From assembly GCF_024713975.1 (NCBI RefSeq), contig NC_091114.1:2638001-2702000 (forward strand): a stretch of DNA of 64,000 nucleotides. Reading direction: 5' to 3'. A model generated the notes under the pieces. The model saw only the letters and a list, made by a program, of their open reading frames with translations. It ran no database searches and was not told where the DNA came from. Both the position numbers and the translations under genes were made by a program. Shown here one piece after another: positions 26,758 through 41,700 of this stretch (within the stretch, counting starts at the first letter, position 1; each line of letters starts with the position of its first letter). The DNA is from Paralichthys olivaceus. Taxonomy: Eukaryota; Chordata; Actinopteri; Pleuronectiformes; Paralichthyidae.

Positions 26758-29700
26758 CTGGAGGAGGAAAAAAAAAAACAGACATGAAATACAGAAACCG
26801 GAAAACAGAATGAGGGTGTACAAGCTGCAGCTTGTAAGATGAGTATCGATAACACCCCCCCACTGATGATTAGAATCACTCACTTGGCCATTGTGGTGTT
26901 GACTTGAGTACGTGCCACGTCAATGTACTGATCAATCTGGGTCTGGAAGGTAAAAAAAAAGATGTTTTTAGCATTAATAACTAAATATACATTTAATCAC
27001 ATTTTAAAAAGAACATGTGAAACCTCCGTAGTCTTGTGGCTCTTGTAAGCAAAGCGAAAGCAGACTTTGGAATTCTCAAGCATGTTACATGAGGGTGCGA
27101 CCTCAACTCTGATGAGGTCACTCGGATGAGTTATCAACCTGTGACCTCTAACCTTTACTTGTGGTGGTTTCAGTTTGGATCAAAGTCACCAACTCCGAAT
27201 CTCAGCTGAGGATGCTGAGAAAATGTTGCTAATGAGTGAAAGTGGGACAGAGCATGAGATCAACAGGAGGACTGATGCAATATTAATACATAATAATAAT
27301 AAAACAAGCTGAGTAAACCTCCCCTCTCACAGCCCTTCCTGATTTATCTGCTGAAATGAAACACAGATTTTCTAACCTCAAACTACTTAATTCCCTTTTT
27401 ATCCAAGTTTCACTTATTGGGTCTTTGAGGAGACCTGTCGACAATTCATCTTCTGCTAAAAACTTCCTGAATCATGACCTAAAAAACCTAAACTAACCTA
27501 AAAATATGCTGAGCAGTGAGAAAGTAGCGAACCTAACTTTAGCTCGACTAACAGCCCTCTGACATTCCTGTGTCTGAAGATGTTGGAAATTATTTCTTTA
27601 GCAAGAAAATATTTGTTTAGTGTTTTAAATATTGTGTCTGTTTGTTTTGGAGAGTCTCCTGAACCAAGGAATCCTAACTTAAAACTAAATGGCAATGACT
27701 GGTTTAACAATGAAGACAAAACAGGTCTCAAAGGTGTGTGATGATGCACAACTTCAGTTTATGCTGCATGGAACAGAACTGAGAATGAAATCATATAAAA
27801 CTATGACTATGGAGTATGACTTTGAAGTGACATTACCTCAATGACAAAGCATCGCACTTTTAGGGGAATTATAAAATGTGACCGATGACAAATACCCATA
27901 ATGCAAATGAAGAAAACAAAACGTGGAATATTGCGATGCCGGCAGACATATTGTATGACCTAACAATGAGGTCATGCTCTCAGCAGCTGGACGGGAGGGA
28001 CGCAGAAAGCCTTCAGTGTCTGGTCACGGCTGGAGTCATCCAGTGAGCTCCCTGCTCATACCCAGGGCGGCTGACTGAGAGTCAGTCTGTCATCTGATAT
28101 ATTTATCATGACCTGGGAGGGAGGGTCAGTCTCACCTTGTTCTTCTCGTAGACTGGAGGCACGGCGAAGAGCAGGATGTCAGCTGGAGAGCACAGGGAGA
28201 CAAAGATGTGTTACAGTGTATGTTTCAAATCCATTTTCACATAAGACATAAAACACCTGCCAAGGTGCAGTGTGAAGTATGTTTTACTCCTATATAAGAA
28301 ATTTGATCATTTCAAGAAACAGCGCAATACCAACACTAACTTCAGTCTCCAAAATGACCAGTTTATGCCACAAAAATTGGAAAAAGTATGAAAAATATTT
28401 CACAAGGCCAAAACATTTAAGTATAGAGGATCAAATCTCAATAATCAGCATCATAAACACTGTCGAGAACTGATCATTTATATTCTAGCACGACCATTAC
28501 TTCAGGAGATACAGGTGTCATTGGACAAAGTAGAGATGAGGAGAGATGATCAATTTGAAGAGGAAGTAATGGCTTGTGAGTCAGTTAAAGGAGTGATGAC
28601 TTTAAAGTTAGAAATATTCATTATTTTGAATGTTAGTATATTCTTTTCGTGGTGAATGTGGTATGTTTCCTGGTTCCCACAGTGCTTACCCAGGATCAGA
28701 ATGGTGATTCCATTGAAAACAGCTCCTACGTAGGTCAAAAGCCACATGACCACAGCCAGCTGAGGAGAGCAGACAAAGGAGCACACAGGGTGAAGTATTT
28801 CCAAGACAGAAAATGATCAAATCATGTGGTAAATAACAGTGACAAACTAATAAAGGTCAGAAAAACACTGATGGTGGGCAGAATTACTTGTACTTCAGTA
28901 GCAGGAAGTAAATTTTAATACATTTTTCCTCAAACGTGTTCAGTTCTGAACTCAAGTTAGAATTATGAACATAGGGAGACACTTGTTCTCATTTCCAGCT
29001 CAGTTTTTTTTCTCAGACTCCTTGAAAAGGCCACTTTCTTCTAATTGGCAAAACATCTGTAAGACTGCTGGGAGGCATCACACCCAGCGCGCTGGTGTAG
29101 AGATAAAGCAAACTGGAAAGCTTAGTGACCAAAAACGAAGAAGCAGAACATCATCGATTGGAAATGACAACTCATCAGATCCATCCGTACATGCCCAATG
29201 TATGAGAGTGGACAGCACAAACACAGGTACTCCTCTTCAGAGACCAGCGAACTGGAAGCAAACAGCTGAGTAAGTCATGATTGAAAATATGAGTCGACTA
29301 GATCTTAACAGTCTGGAGAAGTTGCCACGGATCATCTCTGCAGCCAGATGTCGCCTCTGGTCCAAACATCATTGACCTCGGCCAAGCCATTTGTCCCATA
29401 AGAAGAGGGAATAGAGGTGGCTTCTGAAAATAAGCAGCTGTACACAGAGCTGGCAACTGCATGTAAAAGCAGCAGAGTGGAAGGCAATTCTCTAATCCTG
29501 TGGAAGTCGGCTGTGAAGGCTTCAACGGAAAACCCACTCGATGATTCCTGAAGTTTCTTGGAATTACTAGCTATGGTTCCAGAAGGTTTTTACAGAAAGT
29601 AGGGAGGAGAAGTTATGAATCCTAGGGTCAGTCACATTGAGCAAATGTCACTACTGCCTAAATCCACCAAATGGATGTTTGATCAGTTAGGACAGGGGTA

Positions 29701-32700
29701 GAAAGCTAACAAATCAATAACTCTCTCCACAAAGAATGGCATGTGTGTACTGTATTCAGCTGAACTTCGGAAAATCCCCACGATGTGACAGTCAAACGGG
29801 TCAAAACATCGGCTTCAAATCAAGCTACTGTATATACATTTCTGTACAGGTTTGATGATGATCATTTGACCATTGATTTGCACCTTGATCTACAAATGAT
29901 TACTTTGTTTATTACATCACAGCTCACACTAACAAAGACCAACCACAAACTGAATGATCACCTTACAGACGTTTTTCCTACATAGTGTCACGTGTCTACA
30001 CCTTCCTCTAAATAACTCAAAATAATCAAATTGAATTGTCAGGCGTCTTTTTTCTATTTCATTCTGACATTGAATTTGCCATTCAAATGGTGTTGAAGGA
30101 GTTCATATCATGGAGTCCAATTATTGGTTGGTTCTGGGGGCAGATTTGTACATTTCAGTGAGACCGATGTGCTTACTGGGGTTTCTTTTAACAATATACA
30201 TCTGGGTCTGAATGTTAACTGACTGACTCGCTTCTCGTGTTGAGTGACGACTGAACTAATCAGAGTTAAAAAAGGATTCTCCCAGGAGAGGAGTATGTAT
30301 GAGCAGACTGGAAATAGATTACTAGCAATATACATTAGAAGTAATTCAAATGATCATAACAAAGGATGACAGTGGGCGGTGATGAAGGCTGCAGCTGCTC
30401 ACCTTTAGGGAGTCCACAAGGTCCTCGACCAGAAAGAGGCGGCTCATCTGCTTTAGGGCTCGGTTGATGTAGGTCAGACTGGCGTCCACGTGCTTGCGGA
30501 AGGTCTCTGGGGGGATGCTGACATCCTTATCTATCAGCGTTCTGCAGAGAGGGAGGAGGAGCGGAAGGTGAGCACAAAATGAGGCTAAGCGTGTGAGTGC
30601 GGCAAGAAAACGTACATAACCAGCCTGCGGTAAAAAAATATCAAGAGGAAAACAGAACAGGGGGCTTTCATTTCACTTTGGCACAAATTAACAATTATGA
30701 AAAAGTGTTAATAAGGTTGCTGATCAAGACCAATGGCTCAATGATTACTTGGTCTAGCCAAGAAATGTCTTTCTTTCTCTTCTGTGAAATTTATTTTCAG
30801 TCACTGCTTCTTTACCAATATCGATTGTTGGCTGTTAAATTGCCAACCACAAAACTCAACTACAACTGCACAGAACCTTCACATTAAAAACTTTTCATCA
30901 CCTTGGCTCGATTTTTAATTTGAAATAGATGCAAAAGCAATACAGTTTCACGGCCAGTAGATTAACAGCAATTAAACATATTATGAAGTAGGAGCAATAG
31001 TAAATAAGAGGTGGATAACAATTTTTCATTGAAGCAAAGAGGGGACAAGTTTCTGTGTTCATTGTTTATCATGTGAGCCATCACTGCGCAGATAACTCTA
31101 GCTTCCTGTTTGTTTGTTTTGCTGCTCACTGAAACTAGTTTTATCGCAATCAATCTTTCATGCTTCTTTATTACTCCATGCAGTGGATGTTGTGTTCTTG
31201 ACTCCTGAAGCATTTAACAGTCCTTACATTGGTACCTTATGTTAATTCAGCTCCCATCAGACTCTTGTGTCTTCACTTCATTCAGAAGAGTTTCAAATTG
31301 TTACGGCCTATATGTATTTCAAATCCTAGTTTTGGTGTTACCATATCAACATTCGAAGTCTGACAGCCTTTTTTTCTAATAGTAAAAAAGGAATATCAGC
31401 GCAAAATGGCGTTTAGTTTTTGAAAAACTAGTTCAAAAACAGAATAAGCTGCATCATTTCTGCTACAAGGAGACATGGAGTCATCTGATCATCTATGCTC
31501 TGTTTCAGTGACAACATAAGAATTCTGAGTGAAATACTGATCAATTAAATCCAATTCCCTCAAAGCTCCCAGACAACAAGTGAGAAAAGGTCAAATTCAC
31601 ATGACAGCGGTATTGATGTCAACTTTCCATTCTATCTGGTCTTACTTGAAGGGGTGTCCGTCGCTGGACTTCTGCACGGCCTGGATCACAGACTTGTAGA
31701 TGCGGAAGCTGATGGTGACACAGAGCAGGGCCAGTAGCAGGTAGGAGGCCACGCTGATGACGCTGAAGGCTGCCAGGGACAGCAGCATCAGCATGGACAG
31801 ACCGAACACCAAGCCCGACTTCTTGGGGTCTCGCCAGTGGATCAGATCCTTAACTGTGGAGGGGAAGGGAGGAGGTTAGACTGGTGCTAGTTTGACAGGC
31901 CTACACTGAAATATCATGAAACCTGTAATTACATTTTATTTTCTTAATAACATTTTTTTTAAAAGGTACAACTACTGCACAATCTTTACCATTAGTGTGT
32001 TAGATGGCGCATATTAGAATTTTAAAGGAGTTTGATTGATCACATTAGGTAATAATTAGTAATTACTTCCAATCTTAGGATGAAGAATATTAAGTTACTG
32101 TATATGAAAATATATGTAAAACACAATTAACAGGAGAGATTTATGCCATCAAATAGCTGAAAGGCTTTTAATGTGAAACACCCCTGCAGAGACTGTTGCT
32201 TTCCACTGACGGAAGCATCATACATTTAAAACAACAAGATAGAGTACGACATGTCTTAATGGAATCAGAGTTGCTCACTTTTATTAAGATTATTGCTAAA
32301 AATGGAGCAGGTTTAGATTTTACATTAACTTAAACAGGAGCAAATCAGTAAACACTAAATTATTGACCTTAAAAAGTTGAAAAAAACCTCAACTAGGCCT
32401 TTAGAGAAAAACCCTACTACTCTGCAGCTCCGGCCCAGTAAAACGTAAAATGAATATGCGCCATAAATATCCTCGGGTGTCTGTGGCCAAGAATAACAGA
32501 GAGGCACATAGCTGTAGCTGCCAGTTTCATGTTTGCATGCATGCCCTGTGAGGAGTTTTGCATGCAGAAGTAATAGCCTCTATACAAGGTGGTTATGTAA
32601 TGCTTGCACTGCCACTCCTTCCCCCTGCGTAGGGAAAATGGGGGTATTTAAAAAAGCCTTGTGTCAAATTGGTGGAGAGGCCACGTGGGCTGATGCCTCA

Positions 32701-35700
32701 GGGACGGCTCAGGCCTGGGTGCTGCAGCTAGTTTAATGGGAACACACGTTATAAAGGACCCACCGACACACCATAGAAAACTGAACCTATTTGCTTGTTC
32801 ACAAGACAATTCCCATTCCAAACAGCTTTATCGTGTTATTCCTTAGCTAAATCTTGCAATATCTTTTGTGATACAAAATAACAGTTTTTTTGATCTTACT
32901 GTAAACACAAAGACAGAATGTATTAAAGTCTGCCTAACTAAGTAAAATATACCTTTCCTATACAAATATCAAAAGTCAAATAGTTCAATGAATAACATTG
33001 ACTCAAGACTCTACTTAATCTCACTGTCTTTCTGTAGACAAGTTAAAATGATGTGCTTGCTCACTTTTAATCAACTATGACTCCTCAGAATTTTGCATAA
33101 AAGGAACCAGTTACTTCTTCATTGTCTATGATCACTGGATTTCATTTTGCCTACTTTTATCATTTAGATTTATACCGAGTTCGTTCTGAGCTCATTTAGA
33201 AATACATGATAGCTCATGCTTCTCGAATTTGTTTGCTTAAATCTTCTGTAGCGCTAGACAACAAGCTTTATCGTCCATGTATCATAAAATGAAACTGAAT
33301 TTTCTTAATTACTGTGTGGCTTAAATATATATATCATTTTTTATGATTTACTGAACCGCTATTTTTTCATGCATTACATGTCTCTTCACCCGAGTTCAGA
33401 ACTTTTCAAAATAAAAGCTCTGTAATTCAACCCAATATAAAGCTTGCAGCAACAAAACGAATGTGCTTTTGCTTTGCGTGCTTCAGTCCAATACAGTGTC
33501 AAAAGTTTTCAAAATGTATGCGGTGCACTCACAAAACCTCAGAGTTGGTTGTCGGTTTACTAAAGTTTTTATTAATATTGAATGTATCGCAAGTCCAAAT
33601 CACCCCAATGTTGTCTCTGCGCTTTCTCAAGCAATTTACAACACACATGTCAAGTGTGATGCTGTTATTGATGAACAGTTTGCGAGATATGCAATCCACA
33701 TACAGACAGACAGACGTCTGTATAATTAATTACAGATAGTATTTTCTGTCTTTTGTGGGTGGGCAGAAAGGACCACAAACAATTACAGCCTCACAATTGC
33801 CCATATTGTGAAACAGAGTTGAGTTATCACCCACAGAGGAAGCATCATAAGCTTCATGAATGTAGGACTTGTTGCAGTGCTGTTGTACTGAACATCATTA
33901 CATTTAAAGGTGTCATCAATAAACTGACGATGCAGCAAATACAGCGGGTCCCTGAGGCCATCGTGTTGGATGTCCCAGATTATATTATTCTTGCCTGTGG
34001 ATGCAATCTAAGAACAACAAAAGACAACTTGTATCTTAAGTGCATCTTTCAATATTCAAACTCTGTAAACAAAACATGCAGATTCGCTCACGCACAAACA
34101 AACCCATTTCCTTGTAGCAGAAACATTCAACATCTCTTCCTCATTCCAAAATGAGTGACATTCTCCTTAGGTAAGGTTCTGACAAAGACCATCTTCAATG
34201 TGCTCATCAGGAATAGTGACAGGCTGCTTGAATTTCTAATTTTTTGTGATGACAAAAAACAAGTGATAACAGTGTTGTAAATATAATAATAATAATGTAC
34301 TATTCAAAATTGAGATTATAATGATTGTGTGTGAGTAAGGCTAACGCCCTGATCTTCAATGACCTTGAAGCATCTGTTTAACAAAATAAATGAAATGATA
34401 AATTTGCAGCATGACACGACCTGATCATAATAATGCAACATGTGTGTCTAGTTTTGCAGCAGGGACTGTAAATTAAAACATACATACATCTGTGTGTACT
34501 GCAAAAATACTTTGCCCTTTGTGTGGTAAATGCAGCTTCAGTCCTGGGACATGTTTATGACACCTTTATGTTTTTAAGTCACAGTCAAGGGACACGTAGA
34601 ATAAATCTCTTCAACTGCAGTGCAGTTCAGAATGTCTGAACTGTTGGTACAGTGGGGCCTTTTTCCTCATGCCTATGGTTGTGAGTGTAGCTTTAAGAGA
34701 GGCACACAGCACAGTGAAAGCAGGCCGAGAGAGGGCGAGAGTGAAAGAGGGACATCAAGCTCCAGCTGCCTCCCTGTGGGTGCCAGCAGCAAAGCATGCT
34801 GGGAGAACGCACACCCCTGCAGTGCGAGGTGGGGAAACCCTGCTGAATGTTGCTGTCAGATAGGAAAATTACATCAACTTTGTTTCCACCTCAACCACAG
34901 AGCAGTTGGGTTATAAGTCCACCCACTATGTACAAGGTCATGAATCCAGAGGTTATGAGAGGGAAAAAAAAACAATTATGGCTGGCGTAGACTTATTATG
35001 AGCTGCGTAACTACAATTTGTTCAGCAGGAGCAATAAACTGTAAGATTACGTCAAGTAAGCCTGTTCAAACCTTGCTCTATTTTTCATTTGACCTCATTA
35101 CAAACCCAAACAAAAGCTTTCAATAAAAACCAGATAACAGCCCCAACAAAAAAGAAATTACAGGTTGATGTCAGGCAGCTTAGTCAAATACCAAACACTG
35201 ACACAGGTTCAGTTTGATGTGCTTCTCCTCCACTTAACCAAACTTCACACAGATGATTAACACCAGTCTGAACAAAAATGGCCTGAATTCCACTAATCTG
35301 TGAAGCCCCGACAACAAGTTTGGCATCAGTAAGTCCATATAGAAAAGTCAGAACCCCTTCAGCTTATAACTATGTGGATTTCACAAATAGAAGGGTGTAG
35401 TGGATTTTTTTTCGACTTTGGTCAGAAAATGGTCAGTATGACAAGCAGCACACCAACTGAAATAAACACACCTTGTACCCCGCCTAATATCCTACTGAGG
35501 AGCAGCACTGCAGTGAAGCTTTAAAATAGAACAAGCTCATGGCTAGAGGGGGAGGACAGGACAACACATGCCCCTCTATAGAGCGCATATAAAACAGAGC
35601 TTCCTCTTCAGTTTCAGAAAAGATTCAAAAGATGTTGTGCTTTGTTTAGAGGCTTCACAGAACGATGAATAAGACCAATTATGACACTCGAATGTCTGAT

Positions 35701-38700
35701 ACTTCATGACACATTGTATGCTTCTTCAGCAAACCTTTGCTGCAGCACGAGCACTCTGCACTGTTCTCTGCCAAATCCAAGAGAACATATTCAACACAGA
35801 TGGAGACGTACCGCTGAATGTGTTAGGATCACTGTCTGCATACCAACCTCTGCGTCTCTGTGTGTGTGGAATGGAGATCATGTTTGCAGAAAATAGCGGG
35901 TAGTGCAGAACTGGCAGGAGTTGTTACTCCTGAAATAAAACACCTTTTAAGAGTCTATGCAGTTTTTTTTAATGTGGCTATATCCACTAAAAAAGACAAT
36001 AGATTCCTTTCCCTTTGCCAGTAGAACAATTTTCCTTTTGAATTTCTGGGGAGTCACAAAGCTGCCAAAAACCAAGGTTTGTAAGCAAACGAGAACAGAA
36101 TGGACGACGATGGCAAATAGTCTGAGACGTTATAGATGAATGCAACAAAACTGCATTGTTTCCATTATATTGCTCGGAATTTGAGTTATTTAAACCCTTT
36201 CTCGCTGAGGAAAAAAAGCTATGGTGTCAGTGGGATTTATTTTTGTTCAGTGTGAAAGGGACTTAATACATTCCAGTATTCTGACCTTCACGATTTGAAG
36301 TGAAGAGTATTCGTAATAATTATTAGAGTGGTTTAAATCAGCTCTCATGTCTATAGTGAAGAAGAGAGGAAGCATTACCAAAATAATTTGCATTAAGGTT
36401 GCTCTAGAGGACTTTATTTTCATTTGTTGTGTTTAATCTGTATTTAACCAGGAAGTCCTTTATAAGTAAAATCTTACTTATATTACTTTTGCATCACTTT
36501 GTTTTGGTACCTTATCTTTTAATCATGTCATTGTTTTCACCAAGTGCACTGTGGAAAGTTGCACAAAGGCAGAAACCTGACACTAAGGATTGACGGCACC
36601 ACATGACTTCCAAGGTTCTTGCAAGCCAACACTGCGCCACCATATTAAACCCCACACTCACTCTTTTTATGGACCACTGCCGAGCTGTAAAGGACAGAGG
36701 GCAGAGGAGGGTCATAAGCTCAAAATGAATGGGAATCACTGGACCATAAGCTGCCTTAGTGTCAATATAGCACATGGTAGTCAACAGGGTAGTCCCTGTG
36801 CTTTGATTACTATTATCACTGGGACAACTGCACTGCCTACAGCTTTAGCATCCTCTCCAATAAGCCTCTACGACTTTCAAGAGAAATATTTGTGTGCAGC
36901 AGGCCCTTAGGTGTCAATGTAAATAAATACTTCACACAGTATTATCTAACATATAAATAAGGGGAGGCAATATCACATCCAATGATATCATCTCTTTCAT
37001 CATTTTGAAAAGCTATTCAGCATTACATGTAAGCTTAAAAGGTGATGAGCTGTATCCAGTATTCCTTGATATATCAGGCATTAAGACATTCTGACACAAA
37101 GACACATGATCCAGTTACTTGAGTGCTACATTTCACTGCTTTTTGGCATTTGATGCACATGTGATATCATGCTGTAGTAAAATTTGCCCTCGTATCAAAT
37201 ATGGGTTGTATTAGTGCATGCCAAATGTCTTCACTTGCTTCAAAAGAACTGAATTCTCCAATTTTGATAAACAATAGAATGAGTAAACTCTGTAGGAAGT
37301 TGTAAAACATCTGTATGAATCTTCAAATGTTTCCGCGTCTGAGTTCAGTTTTTAAATGTCTATTTGATGCTATAAAAAATATGCAAATCCTCATAATGAC
37401 AGATGGATTTCTGACTTGATTGGTGTGTATTAGCAAGACCACAATACCACGCAGACTCTAGCTCCAATTGAAAAATATGTGGTACTCGTATCCAGGATAC
37501 TTTAGCTTCATTTTTGAAACGGGTGAATGTGGAGAAATGTTGTCCATCTTTTTATGGTTCGGTTTGAACTAGGTTGTTTAAAGCATACTAAGGTCTACAC
37601 TAAAGGCCAAAAGTAGGGAATGGTTAAAAAAAAGTTCTCCTGCGATCAACAGGGGGCTGCATTTTTTCTTCTTGCCTAAAAACATACGTCTACACAAATA
37701 CAATGTATGAACAGAGAAGAGAATCTTGAAAAGGAGCAGGCAGTTACAAGGGGCAAGTGAGTAAAGGGATCCTATCGAGGTAACTGCATTAGCTTAGAAG
37801 GCCTAGTGCCCTAAAAGAAGGGGCGTTACCTGATAAGTGGGTTAGTATCGCAGTCAAGACATGCTCAGCAAGATGATAGGCTTCAGCTACCCATTCATCA
37901 ATGGCTTCCACCTCTTTGGAATATATGCTGTCGATTGCATGTTCACTTTGGGAACATGGAGGGGTAGGAACTGATGTATTGGAAGACGGCTCTATAACTG
38001 TAGCATTGGAATTAGCTTTGTCCTCGTCAGGAAGCTTAGACTGAAGAGATGCCAACTCCTCCTCCTCTTGACTGCTGCCCAGCTCTTTGAGAGCACTGAT
38101 AGTAAGTTGTTCTTGTTCAAGATCCATCACCATGGTTGGTGGGGACTGGGAGATAGACCAATCAGTTTCACAGAACTTGGACTCGGAGAGAACACTTTGG
38201 TGCTGGTTGTCAGGTTCTTCATCCTGCCTAGATTTCAGGCACTCTCTCATAAACTCCACAAAGCTATCTGTACGCTCCAAAACTGCGCTGTCAGGGTCAA
38301 TACTCTCTGGGATCCTTGTTGCCTCAGGTTCGAGGACACCTGGTTTCACGTCATGCTGGATCTCGGTGTCAATTTTCTGTGCTGGGAGAGAGTTTCCATT
38401 TGCAATGTTATCTGAAACATCATCTGTGGGCGTTATATTATTGAAATCTGGCTCATTGATGCTGCTTAATGTCTCACAATAATTCGGTGAAGTAAAGTCA
38501 TCGAGAGTTTGAGAGTCCTGTTTGTTCTCCAGAACATTATTTTGTGCAGGGCTTGAATTCAGTGTTTGAACGTGGATTTTAGAAGGGTCAGAAAGAAACT
38601 GCTCATCCACAGGCGAGGATCGATCATAATCGTAATCAAAAGACTCTCTGTCATATATCTCATCTTGAATGAAGCTGGTTTTAGAGTGGGAAGCTACTTC

Positions 38701-41700
38701 CACGCAAGTCTCTTTTACAGCTGTGTTGCTACTCAAATCCAATTCGGATTGGATGGAAGGAACTGATTCCTTGGACGCAAGATTTGTACTGCAAGATTTA
38801 ACCAGCATATCTTGTGCTTCATCTGACCATTCGTCATCATTGTCTGGGAGGTCCACTTCTTCTTTTGGGACTATGAAAGGTAAGGGTTCATCATTTACTT
38901 TATTAAAAGTACTCTCTGACTTCATGAAATGTGCTTGGGAAAAGTCAGATTCAGAGTCCTTTGAAACAGTTGGATCGGGTGGGGCCTCTGGCACAGATTT
39001 AGGCTCCTGGTGGTACGCTTCTGGAAGAGCTTTAAGAATCTTGTGTTTAGGACTGTATTCACCATCAGAGTCCACAGGTGAGGATGGAGGAGAGTAGCCT
39101 TCCATGATTTCAGTTTCTAAGGGGCGTGTCTTGGGTTGTTCATTTTCACTGTCCTCTGGTTCAGGGGATTTTGGAGCTTCTCTGGTTGAATCTTTTACAA
39201 CTTCATAATCCTCATCTTCATCTGCTTCAAGCTCCATTTCCATCTCCTCTTCACTGTAATTTGGTTCATCTGTCTCAATAACATTGATTGTCGGAACCTG
39301 CATTAACTTCCGCTCTGACCTTGGTGGAGGGGTCACCTTTTCCTCAGTGGGGAGATCAGGAGCTGTCGAGGCAGGGGCAGTGGTGGGATCATTTGAAAGT
39401 GCGGGTTCAGATGATGTAATGGGAACTGATGTAGGGACAATGACACCATCTTCAATGACAGTATCATCTGACTCTCCTGAGCTGTCTGCTTCACTTGCTT
39501 CTGGCGGCTCCAGATCTCCAGAAGTGGTCTTCTTGTCATGCAAAACATTCTGTTTATCATTCATGTCAATTGGTGGGGCGATAAGAGGAGATGGGGATTC
39601 AAAGCCTGCAGGAGGAGCAGGTGACGCTGGAAGCTCTGAATCAGGATTTGCTTGAACCTGGACGACTGCTTTTTCCTGCTGATCCCACATGTAGGCTGTT
39701 GGCAAAAAAGTAAGGTCAAACTCTGCCTCCTCCTCTTGCTTATGTGCATCACTTATCTCAGCCTTCAGTTCTGAAGTTACAATAGGAGAATCCATGAAAG
39801 CATCAGGGACTCCAGCAAAGCTAGCAGGAGTATCGGGCAAAACTACGTCAGTCTCCTCCTTTTCCTTTAATGTAACAGTACTGGAAACCAGGGTACTTTT
39901 GATTAGATCTACAGCATCGAAGTCAGGCACAGGAGGTAAATGAGCCTTCATCCACACTTCTGTTTCTTCAAATTCATTCACTTGTCTTAAATCTCCAAGT
40001 ACTTCAAAAGGGGATTCTGGTGACTCCTTCTCAACAGACCCGACTTTTTTCTGGTTAGTTGGTACGATTATCTCAGTGGGAGATTTTGGGGTTTCAGTGG
40101 GAGATTTTGGGGTTTCAGTGGGAGATTTTGAGGTTTCACTGGGAGATTTGGGGGTTTCAGTGGGAGATTTTTGTATTTCAGTGGGAGACTTGTCATAGTG
40201 GCGATCTCTGAAGTGAGAGAAACCTCCCTCACTTCTAAAGTCAGGTTCCTTCTTTTTGGCCGCAAGAGCTTCCAATGCCTTTATTCGCTCAGAAACCGGT
40301 GATGTCTTTATTGGTGAATCTGGCTGTCCATCTGGTGGCCCTGCCTCACTCGCATAGTGACCAGGTGTGAATGAGCCAGGTTGAGAAGGAAAGCGTAGGG
40401 ATGTCGCTACAACTTCACAGGGCTTTTCAGAGCCCAGGACAACTCTTTTGTCTGCATCACCATGCATGAAGAATGAAAGCGAAGAGGAAAGAGGAGGGAA
40501 GGTCATACAAATCACAGTCACTAAAATCTTATGCACTTCTATATTTCAGCGAGACATTAATGTTGCAGCCCAAGCAATCATGCATTGCATTATGATAATG
40601 TAAGGCAGATTCATGAAATAGATGGGATCTTCACTTTTTGCATGCTGCTTTAAAGTAATTCACAAAGGTACCGTCAAGAAGCACTTATTATGGTATCTTA
40701 ATTTATTGGATGATCAAATGAAGCAGCAAAAGAAATAAAAAACTCACTGACAGAGAGAGTTCTTGTAAATCACCATGTGTGGCTATGGCCACTGTTCATC
40801 AGTTGCAACCTGTATATCAAGTGTGTATAACTTACTATAAACTTGCAGGCCTGACAGCTGTTTCTATTTTTACAGTGATTATTTGATTAGATTGTTTAAT
40901 TTAATGTAAATGAAATTTTATTTGATGTGCATTTTTTTTTTTTTTTAACAAAATGTAGAGTCAAGTCTGCTCAAATATCACACTCCTCTCCAATTTCATG
41001 CAATCTAAACTTTGGCGTCAGCCTAAAGTATTTATAGGGTTATATATGGATTGGTGTTTAAGGCCTCAATTTTTTAAGTGTGTCTACCAAAAGTGCCAGT
41101 CACTGAGACTAAGAGGAAAACTGAAAAACCTAATGATTGACATTGACATTTTCAGACAGTGGATCCGTGTCGTGTGTGTCAACACAACTCACTCAGTCAC
41201 TCTGCTTCTTGCCGTAGGCAAACTCCAGTCTACAGTGTAGTCTAAATCTGCTTGGGTCTTAAACCTAGGTCTAAACCTTATCAAGAGGGACATCAGCCTA
41301 CATTGGTTGACCCAGGAAACATTATCAATCTTAAATAATGTTGTAAAAAAAGTTAATGTTGAGACTGACTTTAGGATGAGATATAAAAATGTTTTCTCCT
41401 GTTATCTACAACATAGACTGACCCACTTTCCCTGGATGTTCATTGATATTTAAAAGTAACACCTCCAATTTTCCTTTTTTTTTTTTTTTTGCATTCAACA
41501 TATCCAGACAAGCTCCTGAGCTTTACATACATTCAGGCTCATTCCATCCAATACAATTTGGAATGAATGCCAGAGACAAAATTCCATCAAACACTTTCTT
41601 GAAGGACAGACTGAGTGCATTCTGTATACTTCTGCAAAAACTGGCCAGACAACAAATTGTCACTAACTCTCTAACACAGATATGGACAAGAGTTCTGATT

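Noticed and set aside
28965..29560. Overlapping ORFs on both strands in an rtn3 intron, considered as transposase remnants
   Set aside because: No transposase motif, terminal repeat or family resemblance could be pointed to.
33753..34154. 133-codon ORF on the plus strand in the rtn3 intron, with several Cys/His residues
   Set aside because: The Cys and His spacing fits no zinc-finger pattern, there is no splice or promoter support, and it lies antisense in an intron next to a repeat.
40452..40536. Upstream extension of the long rtn3 ORF ([13 protein letters not shown]...), which looks like a signal peptide
   Set aside because: It is the pyrimidine-rich intron end read as protein. The acceptor GGTGATGCAG fits exon 1 phase exactly, giving G|AC (Asp).
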